Shown here in pieces: positions 35,020 to 43,541 of a stretch of 64,000 bases of DNA (the stretch's first letter is position 1; the number at the start of each line of letters is the position of its first letter). Origin of the DNA: an uncultured Bacteroides sp. (GTDB taxonomy: Bacteria > Bacteroidota > Bacteroidia > Bacteroidales > Bacteroidaceae); contig CASEYC010000117.1 of the NCBI GenBank assembly GCA_949292025.1, positions 32,369 through 96,368 of the forward strand, given 5' to 3'. The notes under the pieces were generated by a model. The model saw nothing but the letters and a program-made list of their open reading frames with translations, did not search any database and was not told the DNA's origin. The translations under genes and the position numbers were made by a program.

Positions 35020-35098
35020 ATACGGATGAAACGATACATTCCTCCCCGTTTTGCGCCGCCTCTCCTGATTTTAATTTTTAATTTCGGGGGAAAAGGCT

Positions 35099-35106
35099 TA
35101 CCTTTG
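35099..35106 (+). promoter_or_regulatory. -7 box for fabD
   Basis: TACCTTTG lies 35 bp before the fabD ATG. Confidence 0.6.
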
Positions 35107-35141
35107 CCCCATCTAAACAAACCACTTAAAAAGAAAGAAGT

Positions 35142-36029
35142 ATGAAAGCATTTGTATTTCCCGGACAAGGTGCCCAGTTCGTGGGCATGGGAAAAGACCT
35201 GTACGAGAGCTCTGCCCTCGCCAAGGAATTGTTTGAAAAGGCCAATGACATCCTGGGCTACCGCATTACGGACATCATGTTCAGCGGCACGGACGAAGAC
35301 CTGCGCCAGACAAAGGTGACGCAACCCGCCGTATTCCTGCACTCCGTCATCTCCGCCCTGTGCATGGGCGAAGGCTGCAAGCCCGAAATGACTGCCGGAC
35401 ACTCGCTCGGCGAGTTCTCCGCCCTCGTGGTAGCCGGTGCCCTGACCTTCGAGGATGGCCTGAAGCTGGTTTATGCCCGCGCCATGGCCATGCAAAAGGC
35501 TTGCGAGGCCCATCCGTCCACCATGGCCGCCATCATCGCCCTGCCGGACGAAAAGGTGGAAGAAATCTGCAAGCAGGTGAGCGATGAAGGCGAAGTCTGC
35601 GTGGCTGCCAACTACAACTGCCCGGGCCAGATTGTTATCTCCGGCTCCATCGAAGGCATCGACAAGGCTTGCGAACTGATGAAAGCCGCCGGTGCCAAGC
35701 GTGCCCTGCCCCTGAAGGTGGGTGGCGCCTTCCACAGCCCCCTGATGGAACCTGCCCGTGCCGAACTGGCCGCCGCCATCGAGGCTACCGAAGTACATGC
35801 GCCTCATTGCCCCGTCTACCAGAACGTAGATGCCCTGCCTCACACTGATCCCGCCGAAATCAAGAAGAACCTCGTGGCCCAGCTGACCGCCTCCGTGCGC
35901 TGGACACAGACGGTGAAAAACATGATTGCCGACGGTGCCACGGACTTCACCGAATGCGGTCCAGGTGCCGTGCTCCAAGGCCTGATCAAGAAGATTGATG
36001 GTACTGTATCGGCACACGGAATAGCCTAA
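35142..36029 (+). CDS. fabD: ACP S-malonyltransferase
   Basis: A 295-residue malonyl-CoA:ACP transacylase that supplies malonyl-ACP for fatty-acid synthesis and, through BioC, for biotin. Landmarks: FVFPGQGAQFVGMGKDLY, the nucleophile serine in TAGHSLGEFSALVVAGAL, ANYNCPGQIVISGS and the catalytic His in VGGAFHSPLMEP. It has its own promoter and terminator, so it is a single-gene unit next to the biotin operon. Confidence 0.97.
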   Translation: MKAFVFPGQGAQFVGMGKDLYESSALAKELFEKANDILGYRITDIMFSGTDEDLRQTKVTQPAVFLHSVISALCMGEGCKPEMTAGHSLGEFSALVVAGALTFEDGLKLVYARAMAMQKACEAHPSTMAAIIALPDEKVEEICKQVSDEGEVCVAANYNCPGQIVISGSIEGIDKACELMKAAGAKRALPLKVGGAFHSPLMEPARAELAAAIEATEVHAPHCPVYQNVDALPHTDPAEIKKNLVAQLTASVRWTQTVKNMIADGATDFTECGPGAVLQGLIKKIDGTVSAHGIA

Positions 36030-36040
36030 AGGACACAAAA

Positions 36041-36079
36041 AAGAGGGCATGCTTCATTTCGGCATGCCCTCTTTTTTTG
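36041..36079 (+). terminator. Terminator after fabD
   Basis: AGAGGGCATGC pairs perfectly with GCATGCCCTCT and is followed by seven T residues. The A-run on the left may let it work in both directions, toward the opposing tRNA gene. Confidence 0.9.
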
Positions 36080-36092
36080 TTTAAGAAACTTG

Positions 36093-36165
36093 TACACCCT
36101 CAGGGATTCGAACCCTGGACCCACTGATTAAGAGTCAGTTGCTCTACCAACTGAGCTAAGAGTGC
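36093..36165 (-). tRNA. tRNA-Lys (CUU)
   Basis: The minus strand reads GCACTCT TAGCTCAGTTGGTAGAGC, then anticodon stem ACTGA with loop CTCTTAA, a GGGTC variable loop, the TTCGAAT T-loop and the closing AGGGTGT plus discriminator A. All four stems pair (first acceptor pair G-U). The anticodon is CTT (CUU), for lysine AAG codons. CCA is not encoded. Confidence 0.95.
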
Positions 36166-36190
36166 TTGACCTTTTCGTTTTTAACGGGCG

Positions 36191-36198
36191 CAAAGGTA
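36191..36198 (-). promoter_or_regulatory. -7 box for tRNA-Lys
   Basis: CAAAGGTA on the plus strand reads TACCTTTG on the minus strand, 26 bp upstream of the tRNA 5' end. Confidence 0.6.
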
Positions 36199-36267
36199 CG
36201 TCTTTTTGCCAGAACAGCCAAAGATAAACGCACTTTTTTACGCCACAAATTTGGAAACGGCTGACTA

Positions 36268-37071
36268 TCAATCCAGTTCATACAACTCCGAAGGGGTAGT
36301 CCGCTTCAAGGGAGTAAGCAGAACGTCCCGTCCCACCTCAATGCCTGCCTCGCGCAAACGCAACTCCACGGTTTTGGAGGCCAGTTCGGGATGGTTGTTT
36401 TCCCGGCTCAGGTGGCACAGCCATACATGGCGCAAGGCCGACGGGAAGTGCGTGGCCAGAAACTCCGCAGCCGCCACGTTGGACAGGTGTCCCCTCGGCC
36501 CGGCAATGCGTTCCTTCAAATAAGCCGGATAAGGACCTGTCCGCAACATTTCCGGGTCATAATTGGCCTCCAACACCAGATAATTGGCACGAGCCACATA
36601 AGATTCAGCCTCGGCTGGGACATGCCCCAAGTCGGTCATGAAGACGATGGTCCGCCCCAATGCCTCGATGCAATAGCCCACATTGTCCGTCCCGTCGTGC
36701 GGCACCTCAAAAGCCTCAATGGTAAAGTCGCCGATGCAGACCGGCTGCCCTTTCTCCAAGGGCCGGGCAGAGGTGTACAGACGCTCCTTCACGCAATAGT
36801 TGTTCCCTATTCCTTTGTGCGTCAAAGCTGTGGCGTAAACAGGGATGTGCATACGCTCTCCCAGGTTGACCACACTTTTGATGTGGTCGGCATGGTCATG
36901 GGTGATGAAGACGGCATGTATATCTTCCAAGGCCACGCCGGCATCGCGCAGGTGTTTCCGCAAAGTACGGGTAGGCACGCCGGCATCCACCAAGATGCCG
37001 TATTCTTCCGTGCCCAGATAAAAACAATTGCCGCTGCTCCCGCTGGCAATGCACATAAAACGTAACTTCAT
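36268..37071 (-). CDS. MBL-fold metallo-hydrolase, YycJ/WalJ type
   Basis: A 267-residue metallo-beta-lactamase-fold protein. The metal motif HxHxDH is in AVFITHDHADHIKSVVNLG, with further ligands in FMTDLGHVPAEA and the C-terminal HVWLCHLSRENNH. The N-terminal LRFMCIASGSSGNCFYLGT matches the YycJ/WalJ group, putative exonucleases or phosphodiesterases linked to cell division and repair in other bacteria. It begins 9 bp after the HD-domain gene, so the two form an operon. Confidence 0.9.
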   Translation of the reverse strand: MKLRFMCIASGSSGNCFYLGTEEYGILVDAGVPTRTLRKHLRDAGVALEDIHAVFITHDHADHIKSVVNLGERMHIPVYATALTHKGIGNNYCVKERLYTSARPLEKGQPVCIGDFTIEAFEVPHDGTDNVGYCIEALGRTIVFMTDLGHVPAEAESYVARANYLVLEANYDPEMLRTGPYPAYLKERIAGPRGHLSNVAAAEFLATHFPSALRHVWLCHLSRENNHPELASKTVELRLREAGIEVGRDVLLTPLKRTTPSELYELD

Positions 37072-37080
37072 GGAGCAAAA

Positions 37081-37707
37081 TCAGATTTCATCCAGTTCTT
37101 CGGCGCTACGCTCCATGATGCTGGCAGCCAGGCTGTCCGCCACCTGGATGATAGCCACCAAGGGATAGAGCTTGCGGGACGTGTCGTAGCAACGCTGGTC
37201 CTCGAAACTGTTCATGTTGATGCCCCACGCTCCCATGTGCCAGCGGATGGCCAGCATCTCGTCGTCGCTCATCTCCAGTCCGTTGCACAGCAAGAGGATG
37301 ACAGATTTCTCGCCGTGTCCCATGGGGAAATTCTTGTAGGATACCTTATAGCCTTCGCTGTCCTCCCAGATGCCCAAGGCGTTTTTCTTCTTCTTCACGG
37401 AACGGAAATAGATATCGCTCTTGCACACGTCATGCAGCAGGCTGGCAATGATGACGCTGTCCTTGTGGACCTCCTTGTCCAGGCCCGGCTCCAAGGCTTT
37501 CATGCCCTCCCATACCATCAAGGCCGCCTTGCAGGTGTTCAGCGAATGCAACAGCAATCCGCCTTCCTTGTTCAGGTGATGGTTGGCAGAAGCCGGTGCG
37601 GTGAAAAAGCCCATGTCTTCCAGCCCTGCAATCACGTCTTCCACTCCGTCGCGTTCCGTGGAGCGCAACAAGGCTACAAATTCTTCTTTATTTTTCTGTA
37701 AATCCAT
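37081..37707 (-). CDS. HD-domain phosphohydrolase-like protein
   Basis: A 208-residue protein with an HD-type metal site: the first His in GGLLLHSLNTCKAAL, the HD doublet in IIASLLHDVCKSDIYF, then MGHGEKSVILL and the late Asp in AIIQVADSLAASI. It probably hydrolyses a phosphate ester or nucleotide; the substrate is unknown. The first ATG (37740) is only about 20 bp from the -7 box. I use MDLQKNKEEFVALL (37707); 37716 and 37740 are alternatives. It is co-transcribed with the metallo-hydrolase. Confidence 0.85.
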   Translation of the reverse strand: MDLQKNKEEFVALLRSTERDGVEDVIAGLEDMGFFTAPASANHHLNKEGGLLLHSLNTCKAALMVWEGMKALEPGLDKEVHKDSVIIASLLHDVCKSDIYFRSVKKKKNALGIWEDSEGYKVSYKNFPMGHGEKSVILLLCNGLEMSDDEMLAIRWHMGAWGINMNSFEDQRCYDTSRKLYPLVAIIQVADSLAASIMERSAEELDEI

Positions 37708-37759
37708 ATCTACCATATAAATAAGTCGCATCCGGACCATCCGGCCCTTTTTGCGGGTG

Positions 37760-37767
37760 CAAAACTA
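37760..37767 (-). promoter_or_regulatory. -7 box for the HD/metallo-hydrolase operon
   Basis: CAAAACTA on the plus strand reads TAGTTTTG on the minus strand. Confidence 0.5.
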
Positions 37768-37834
37768 TAAAATAAATTCGGTTCTTTTCCCCTCTTCGCC
37801 GGAAAAGTGGAAATTGAGGAATGAAAAAAGAATA

Positions 37835-39283
37835 TTACCCGTTTGTCCTTTTCAAGCCCATTTTTTCCGCCCGTTGCAACATGAATGCGTAGGCCGCATC
37901 ATGTTCATTGGGGATCACCCCGTCGAGGATGGCATCCTTGATGGCACTCTTCAACGAGCCGATTTCCCGGCAAGGGGACAGCCCGAAGGTCTCCATGATT
38001 TCCTCGCCGCTCACCGGAGGCTGGAAATTGCGGATGCGGTCGCGCTCTTCCAAATCCTTCAGCTTGCAGCGTACCAACTGGAAGTTGTTCAGGAAACGTT
38101 CTTTGCGTTCGCGGTTCTTGGAAGTGATGTCCGCTTCGCACAAGGTCATCAGATCCTCGATGTCGTCTCCGGCTTCAAACAGCAGGCGCCGCACGGCTGA
38201 GTCTGTCACTTCCTCGTCGGCAATCACGATGGGACGCATGTGCAGCCCCACCAACTTCTGAACGTACTTCATCTTCTCGTTCATGGGCAACTTCATCTTC
38301 CGGAAAATGTCCGGCACCATCTTGGCACCGATGAAATTATGATTGTGGAAAGTCCACCCCGCCTTCGGTTCCCAACGCTTGGTCTGCGGCTTGGCAATGT
38401 CATGCAGCAGGGCAGCCCAGCGCAGCCAGAGGTTGTCCGTCTTCCGGCTGATGTTGTCCAATACCTCCAACGTGTGGTAGAAGTTGTCCTTGTGCCCCCT
38501 GCCGTTGCGCGTCTCCACGCCCTGCAAGGCCACCAGCTCCGGGAAAATCAATTCCAGCAGGCCGCTCCTGTCCAAATCAATGAACCCCTTGGAAGGCACA
38601 GGCGACAGGATTATCTTGTTCAGCTCATCCGCAATACGCTCGCGGGAAATGATGCCGATGCGCTCGCGGTTACGTTCCAAGGCTTCGAACGTCTCATCAT
38701 CGATATAGAAATTCAGCTGGGTGGCAAAGCGGATGCAACGCATCATGCGCAAAGGGTCGTCGCTGAAAGTCACGTCCGGATCCAACGGGGTGCGTATCAC
38801 ACGCTCCTTCAAGTCGGCAATACCATCGAAGGGATCCACCAGCTCGCCATAACGGGCCGCATTGAGACAGACTGCCAGCGCATTGATGGTGAAGTCACGC
38901 CTGTTCTGGTCGTCTTCCAACGTCCCGTCTTCCACCACCGGCTTGCGCGAATCGTGCGAATAGGACTCCTTGCGCGCACCCACAAATTCCACCTCCATGC
39001 CGCGATACTTCACCTGTGCCGTGCCAAAGTTCTTGAACACCGACACATTGGCCCCGCGGCCCAACCGCTTGCCCAAAGCCTTTGCCATGGTAATGCCACT
39101 GCCCACCACCACCACGTCAATGTCCTCGGAATGGCGTTGCAGGAAGAGGTCGCGCACATAGCCGCCCACCACATAGCACTCCAGCCCCAATTCATCGGCC
39201 GTGGCGGATATTTGTTTGAAAATGTCTCCGTCGAAGTATTGTTTCAGTTCCTCTGTCGTTAGTTCCAGCATAGTGATTTGCAT
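37835..39283 (-). CDS. cca: CCA tRNA nucleotidyltransferase with HD domain
   Basis: A 482-residue class II nucleotidyltransferase. The head domain has ECYVVGGYVRDLFLQ and the DxD metal motif in HSEDIDVVVVGSG, then RRDFTINAL and the base-selecting region DDPLRMMRCIRFATQL. An HD domain lies around LLHDIAKPQTKRW (about 300). It adds or repairs the 3' CCA of tRNAs; this is needed here since the window's tRNA-Lys lacks an encoded CCA. AGGAAAGAA six bp upstream supports the first ATG (39283). Confidence 0.94.
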   Translation of the reverse strand: MQITMLELTTEELKQYFDGDIFKQISATADELGLECYVVGGYVRDLFLQRHSEDIDVVVVGSGITMAKALGKRLGRGANVSVFKNFGTAQVKYRGMEVEFVGARKESYSHDSRKPVVEDGTLEDDQNRRDFTINALAVCLNAARYGELVDPFDGIADLKERVIRTPLDPDVTFSDDPLRMMRCIRFATQLNFYIDDETFEALERNRERIGIISRERIADELNKIILSPVPSKGFIDLDRSGLLELIFPELVALQGVETRNGRGHKDNFYHTLEVLDNISRKTDNLWLRWAALLHDIAKPQTKRWEPKAGWTFHNHNFIGAKMVPDIFRKMKLPMNEKMKYVQKLVGLHMRPIVIADEEVTDSAVRRLLFEAGDDIEDLMTLCEADITSKNRERKERFLNNFQLVRCKLKDLEERDRIRNFQPPVSGEEIMETFGLSPCREIGSLKSAIKDAILDGVIPNEHDAAYAFMLQRAEKMGLKRTNG

Positions 39284-39302
39284 TTTCTTTCCTAAATGGC
39301 TG

Positions 39303-39310
39303 CAAAGATA
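39303..39310 (-). promoter_or_regulatory. -7 box for cca
   Basis: CAAAGATA on the plus strand reads TATCTTTG on the minus strand, 20 bp from the cca ATG. It is divergent from the box at 39324-39331. Confidence 0.6.
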
Positions 39311-39323
39311 CGGATATTATTTC

Positions 39324-39331
39324 TATTTTTG
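39324..39331 (+). promoter_or_regulatory. -7 box for the lipoprotein gene
   Basis: TATTTTTG lies 31 bp before the ATG at 39363. Confidence 0.55.
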
Positions 39332-39362
39332 CCCCGTCAACCAAAGAACAACCGTACATAAC

Positions 39363-40184
39363 ATGCAGAAATCAGCATTACTCATCGCAGGCTTATGTTG
39401 CCTGCTGGCAGCTTGTGAAGACGTAGAACAAAAAGCCGGTGAAAAACTCCTGTTGGCCCGCCAAGCCTTGGAAGCCGGACGATATGACGAGGCCAAGACC
39501 CAGATAGACAGCATCAAGATTCTCTATCCGAAAGCCTTCGAGGCACGGCGCGCGGGCATCTACCTGATGCAGGACATCGAACTGGCCGAACAGCAAAAGA
39601 CCCTTGCCTGGCTGGACAGCCTCCTGCAAGTCCGCCAACAGGAACTGGACGGTTTCAAGGACCGCTTCGTGCTGGAGAAAGACACCGCCTACCAGCAAAT
39701 CGGCCACTACCTGGCACCTTCGCAAGTCATTGAGAAGAACCTGCACCGCTCCTACCTCCGTTTCCAGGCAGACGAAAGGGGCGTCATGAGCCTCACTTCC
39801 ATCTATTGCGGCGCCCGCAACATCCACCACACGGCGGTCAAGGTGACGGCCCCGGACGGCACCTTCGCGCAGACCCCTGTCTCGAAAGACAGCTACGAGA
39901 CCTCCGACTTGGGCGAGCAGATAGAGAAAGCCGACTACAAGCTGGGCGAGGATGGCGACGTCATCCCCTTCATCAACCAGCACAAAGACCAAGCCCTGCG
40001 CGTCACCTACCTGGGAGACCGCACCTATTCCACCACCATGACCCGTGCGGACAAGCAAGCCGCCGCCGAGGTGTACCGTCTCTCACAGCTTCTCTCCTCC
40101 ATCACCCAAATCAAGGAGGACATGGACGAAGCCAACCGCAAAATCAACTTCGTCCGGGAGAACATGAAGAAGCGAAAAGAGTAG
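39363..40184 (+). CDS. Hypothetical lipoprotein with helical N-terminal region
   Basis: A 273-residue lipoprotein: signal MQKSALLIAGLCCLLAAC with a clear lipobox. It then has a charged helical segment that looks TPR-like (KLLLARQALEAGRYDEAKTQ), a long helix (residues about 70-110, QQKTLAWLDSLLQVRQQELD), a beta-rich middle (SLTSIYCGARNIHHTAVKV) and a C-terminal coiled coil (ITQIKEDMDEANRKINFV). Function unknown; probably periplasmic or envelope-associated. It is the last backbone gene before the accessory island, and palindrome array F follows its stop. Confidence 0.85.
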   Translation: MQKSALLIAGLCCLLAACEDVEQKAGEKLLLARQALEAGRYDEAKTQIDSIKILYPKAFEARRAGIYLMQDIELAEQQKTLAWLDSLLQVRQQELDGFKDRFVLEKDTAYQQIGHYLAPSQVIEKNLHRSYLRFQADERGVMSLTSIYCGARNIHHTAVKVTAPDGTFAQTPVSKDSYETSDLGEQIEKADYKLGEDGDVIPFINQHKDQALRVTYLGDRTYSTTMTRADKQAAAEVYRLSQLLSSITQIKEDMDEANRKINFVRENMKKRKE

Positions 40185-40197
40185 TGCGCCCGCCATA

Positions 40198-40252
40198 AAC
40201 ACCCTGTTTATCAATGCAAACGCCCTGTTTCGGCTCCCCAAGTCCCTGTTTG
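40198..40252. repeat. Palindrome array F: three 13-bp units, 21-bp period
   Basis: AAACACCCTGTTT (40198), AAACGCCCTGTTT (40219) and CAAGTCCCTGTTT (40240) lie 21 bp apart, with AAAC/GTTT arms. The array starts 13 bp after the lipoprotein stop. Confidence 0.9.
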
Positions 40253-40265
40253 GAATCCCCATCGG

Positions 40266-40397
40266 CTTGACAGGTTGACACGCTATATATAACCCCTTAC
40301 GCGCGCGTTGCGTGAGCATTAACCCTTATTAAGAATTAGAAAATTATTCACGCGTGCGCGCATATGAAGTTTATTTTTTAGCTGTCAACCTGTCAAG
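40266..40397. repeat. Perfect 15-bp inverted repeat enclosing a GC-alternating segment
   Basis: CTTGACAGGTTGACA (40266-40280) and its exact complement TGTCAACCTGTCAAG (40383-40397) enclose a 102-bp segment with a second imperfect pair (ACGCGCGCGTTGCGTGA and TTCACGCGTGCGCGCA). It marks the left border of the atypical region; no gene is visible. Confidence 0.9.
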
Positions 40398-40887
40398 GTG
40401 GGTAAGCATTCGAATATCTGGCGTTAAGGTAATTCAAATCTGACTGCAATATATAGCAAAATCTGTACTATTTTCAATAAAAGAAATTATCAAACGAGAG
40501 TCATACTGATAATCAGAGTGCAACATTATTATGATGCCTGCGTTTAAATCCAACGCTTTATCATAACATATCTTTTAATTAGCATCATTTCCAAGATTTT
40601 GTTGCAATTTATTATATGTCCTGTACTGCAGACCTTCATCGACACCTTCAAGCTCGAACTAGTGGATGCAGAGAGAGCGGATGAAGTAAAAACAGCAGAC
40701 AGCTCGCTGTCTTATGAGAAAGGGGGTGTAAAATCCCGTAGCCTATTAGGGCATTTTCACCGCCTCCACTCCGCGTCCGGCAGTCAAAAAGCCTATAAGC
40801 CGTGGGAATACCTCATGCTCCCAATATATGCTTTCGGCAATAGGACGGGATTTTACGACAGGACCAATAACCACAAAACGAACGGAT
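40398..40887. other. AT-richer remnant region upstream of the relaxase
   Basis: No convincing gene is present. An open frame at 40599-40940 exists but runs through the relaxase start in another frame and has no recognisable domain. The stretch 40650-40740 (CAGACAGCTCGCTGTC, a small palindrome, and a GAGAAAGGGGG tract) resembles, from memory, DNA upstream of mob genes in Bacteroides mobilizable elements, so an oriT may have been here. Confidence 0.4.
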
Positions 40888-42231
40888 ATGAGCAATACAC
40901 AATACGCGGTCTGCCACCTGTAGCGTGGCAGCGGGAATGACTCCGGTATATCATGCCATATAGAAAGAAAGGATGCTAAAGGGAAGAAATATGTCCCGAA
41001 CAATGCCGATGCAGGCAGGACACCTCTAAACCGGGAACTGGTCAAGTTTCCCGATGGCGTGTCCAACCGTACCGAGGCGATACAGCACCGCATCAATACC
41101 GCCGGGTTGCGCCGAAAGGTCGGCAAGAACCAGACAAAAGCCATCCGCATTATCCTGACCGGGACACATGAACAGATGATGAAGATTGCCAATGGCGGCA
41201 GGCTGGACAGTTGGATTGGTGCCAACTTCAAATGGCTAAGGGATACATTCGGGAATGAGAACCTTGTATCGTGCGTGCTGCACATGGACGAGAAGACACC
41301 GCACCTGCACGCCACCGTTGTTCCCATTGTAACCGGGGAGCGCGTCCGCAGGAAGCGGGAGGGTGAGAAGAAGTACGAGACGAAGTCCGGCCCACGGCTC
41401 TCGGCGGATGATGTGATGCGGCGTACCAAGCTGCACGAATACCAGAACAGCTATGCCGCGGCCATGAAACCGTTCGGGCTGCAGCGGGGCATCGTCGGCT
41501 CCACCGCCAAGCATCAGGCTAACTCGGAATACTACAGACAGCAGGTAATCCAATATGAAGAGGACATAGCCAAGTTGCAGGCCGATGTGGAGAAGGCGCA
41601 GGAGGGCAGGAACACCATCCTCGCATGGTTCGGCAAGGGAGACCTTGCCAAGGCAAAGAAGGAACTCGCGGACAAGGACAGACTGATTGCCGAACTCAAT
41701 AAACAGATTAAGGATCTTCAGGCAGAAAAGGAACGGTTGCAGGAGCGGCACAAATCAGGAATCGAAAAACTGCGGAACAGCTACCAGAAAGAGATAGATG
41801 CAGCCATCCGTAGGGCGGAAATAGCCGTGCGGATGGTAGAAGAGAAAGATGCCGTCATAGACAGGCAGCGGAAGCAGATAGGCCTGCTCGACCGTAAGGC
41901 AAACCCTCAGCGTTACAGCCTCTCATCCGGTGCTGAGCTTGTCCGAATCAATGTGTCCAACTACCGGAATCCGTCGCTCCACATCTAGACACGGGTCGGA
42001 GAAGAACTCTATGAGGACACCAAGTTCCAGATAGACTATGATGTGGTCCAAAGGCATTTCAACGGGCAGATTACGGATGAGGAATTTGTCAATGCCGTAT
42101 TTGAGTCGCAGGAGCAAGTAAACGGGAAGCAGGCCGAGCTGTTGGGTGCGGTTTCCACCCTTGCCATTGGTGGTCCGGCACAGACTCATGTCGGTATTGG
42201 TTCTGGCGGCTCATCCTCTGACCTTCCGTGA
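40888..42231 (+). pseudogene. MobV/Pre-type plasmid relaxase, interrupted by two amber codons
   Basis: A single frame of 448 codons reads MSNTQYAVCHL, then TAG at 40921, then RGSGNDSGISCHIERKD, LNRELVKFPDGVSNRT, the metal motif region SCVLHMDEKTPHLHATVVPI (HxDExTPHxH), a coiled-coil tail, a second TAG at 41986, and TRVGEELYEDTKFQIDYD to TGA at 42231. MobV relaxases nick oriT to start conjugative mobilisation. Both ambers sit where Gln (CAG) is expected, so each is a single C-to-T change. The longest piece has no good ATG (it could start at GTG 41059), so the relaxase is probably dead. It marks the island's mobile origin. Confidence 0.88.
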
Positions 42232-42384
42232 GGTGAACAGAAAAACAAACGTACGAATAAAAGATAAGACTATCAGAATATCATGGTAAGAGACAAGCAC
42301 GATTTTCGGAAAAGATAAAATCTAATGGACGCTATATTCGTGTTAAAAGACATAAAGTGCAATTTTGAAAGAAACAGTTGTGTT

Positions 42385-42406
42385 AGTACAAAATAATTTT
42401 TGTACT
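42385..42406. promoter_or_regulatory. Inverted repeat overlapping the -7 box of the island operon
   Basis: AGTACAAAA (42385-42393) and TTTTGTACT (42398-42406) form perfect 9-bp arms around TAAT. The right arm overlaps the -7 box, as expected for a repressor site or autoregulation. Confidence 0.75.
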
Positions 42407-42410
42407 TTTG
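42403..42410 (+). promoter_or_regulatory. -7 box for the island operon
   Basis: TACTTTTG lies 33 bp before the ATG at 42444; AAGGAAAC just before the ATG is a plausible ribosome site. Confidence 0.6.
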
Positions 42411-42443
42411 TGTCCAAAATATGACAATTCACATTAAGGAAAC

Positions 42444-43541
42444 ATGGAAGGTAAAAGAAATAAAATTAGTATAGAACAAGCAAATCCATTTACGGGATTT
42501 GCCAATGTTGTTAATTCAATTAGCGATATAAAAAACATCTGTACTAATATTGAATTCAAATCTGAAGCTGGACTTATTGTCTCCCTTCCTAACAATGAAA
42601 CAAGTTTATTGGCTGATTTCACTCCAGAAGAGCTTCTTAAATTTGATACAGGATCTTCAATTGATGTTCATTATGATCCTGACGGAATAGTATGCAAAGA
42701 CAACGGTCAATACGACATATACAAGAATATTATTTTAAAAACAAATAGTGGAAATATCTATAGTGCCCAAATCATTGACAAGTTAAAACATGGACTTCTA
42801 GTTACTATTAATGGATTACAGTGTTTTTTACCAGAAGGACAAATTGGGTTAGAAAAAGAGAATTGTTCCCAAACGTATATCAATACGATTGATGTCAAAC
42901 TTATCAGTATCAAACTTAAAGAAAAAGAAGGAAATAGATTTCTTCCTATTGTTTCGCATAAAATTATTGAAGATGAAAAGAATGCAATTGAAGCACAGGA
43001 TAAACTGCGAAACATAAAAATTGGCTCCATTATTCAAGGAACTGTGAAAAACATTACAAGCTATGGAGTATTTGTAACTCTTTTTCCTACTATCGAAGGT
43101 CTTATTCATATAACAGACCTATCCTGGAAAAGAGTATCGGATCCTTCTGAAATTCTATCTATTGGACAAAATATAAATGTTATTATCCTTGGCATAAAGC
43201 AAATGAACGATGGCAAAACCCAAATCAGTCTTGGCTTGAAGCAATTAACACAGAGACCATGGGAGTTACTTGATAAAAATTCCAAGAAAGGAGACGTAGT
43301 ATCTGGCTCAATATGTAACATCACCGATTATGGTATCTTCATAATGCTTTCTTCTGGGGTACAAGGACTAGTTCACAGAACAGAACTATCATGGAATCCC
43401 AAAATCACATCCAAAGACTTTCATAAAGGACAAATTGTAACCGCCAAAATCATCAATATAGATTGGGAAAAAGAAAAGCTTCTGTTAAGTATCAAACAGA
43501 TGCAAGCTGACCCATGGGAAGTGAGGGTAAAATCGCTGTAG
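42444..43541 (+). CDS. S1-repeat RNA-binding protein, N-terminal part
   Basis: A 365-residue, AT-rich gene. The first 160 residues hold a diverged OB/S1-like segment (EFKSEAGLIVSLPNNETSLL, then YSAQIIDKLKHGLLVTINGL). Clear S1 repeats follow at about 190-265 (IIQGTVKNITSYGVFVTLFP, EGLIHITDLSW) and 280-355 (VVSGSICNITDYGIFIMLSS, QGLVHRTELSW), each ending in a PWE linker. S1 domains bind single-stranded RNA. The frame ends just after ADPWEVRVKSL; moving one base back at the AAAA run (43529-43532) joins it smoothly to the next ORF. First gene of the island operon. Confidence 0.88.
   Translation: MEGKRNKISIEQANPFTGFANVVNSISDIKNICTNIEFKSEAGLIVSLPNNETSLLADFTPEELLKFDTGSSIDVHYDPDGIVCKDNGQYDIYKNIILKTNSGNIYSAQIIDKLKHGLLVTINGLQCFLPEGQIGLEKENCSQTYINTIDVKLISIKLKEKEGNRFLPIVSHKIIEDEKNAIEAQDKLRNIKIGSIIQGTVKNITSYGVFVTLFPTIEGLIHITDLSWKRVSDPSEILSIGQNINVIILGIKQMNDGKTQISLGLKQLTQRPWELLDKNSKKGDVVSGSICNITDYGIFIMLSSGVQGLVHRTELSWNPKITSKDFHKGQIVTAKIINIDWEKEKLLLSIKQMQADPWEVRVKSL

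Noticed and set aside
40599-40940. 113-residue ORF upstream of the relaxase
   Set aside because: It has no recognisable domain and overlaps the MobV start in another frame; the DNA is better read as mob-region remnant.
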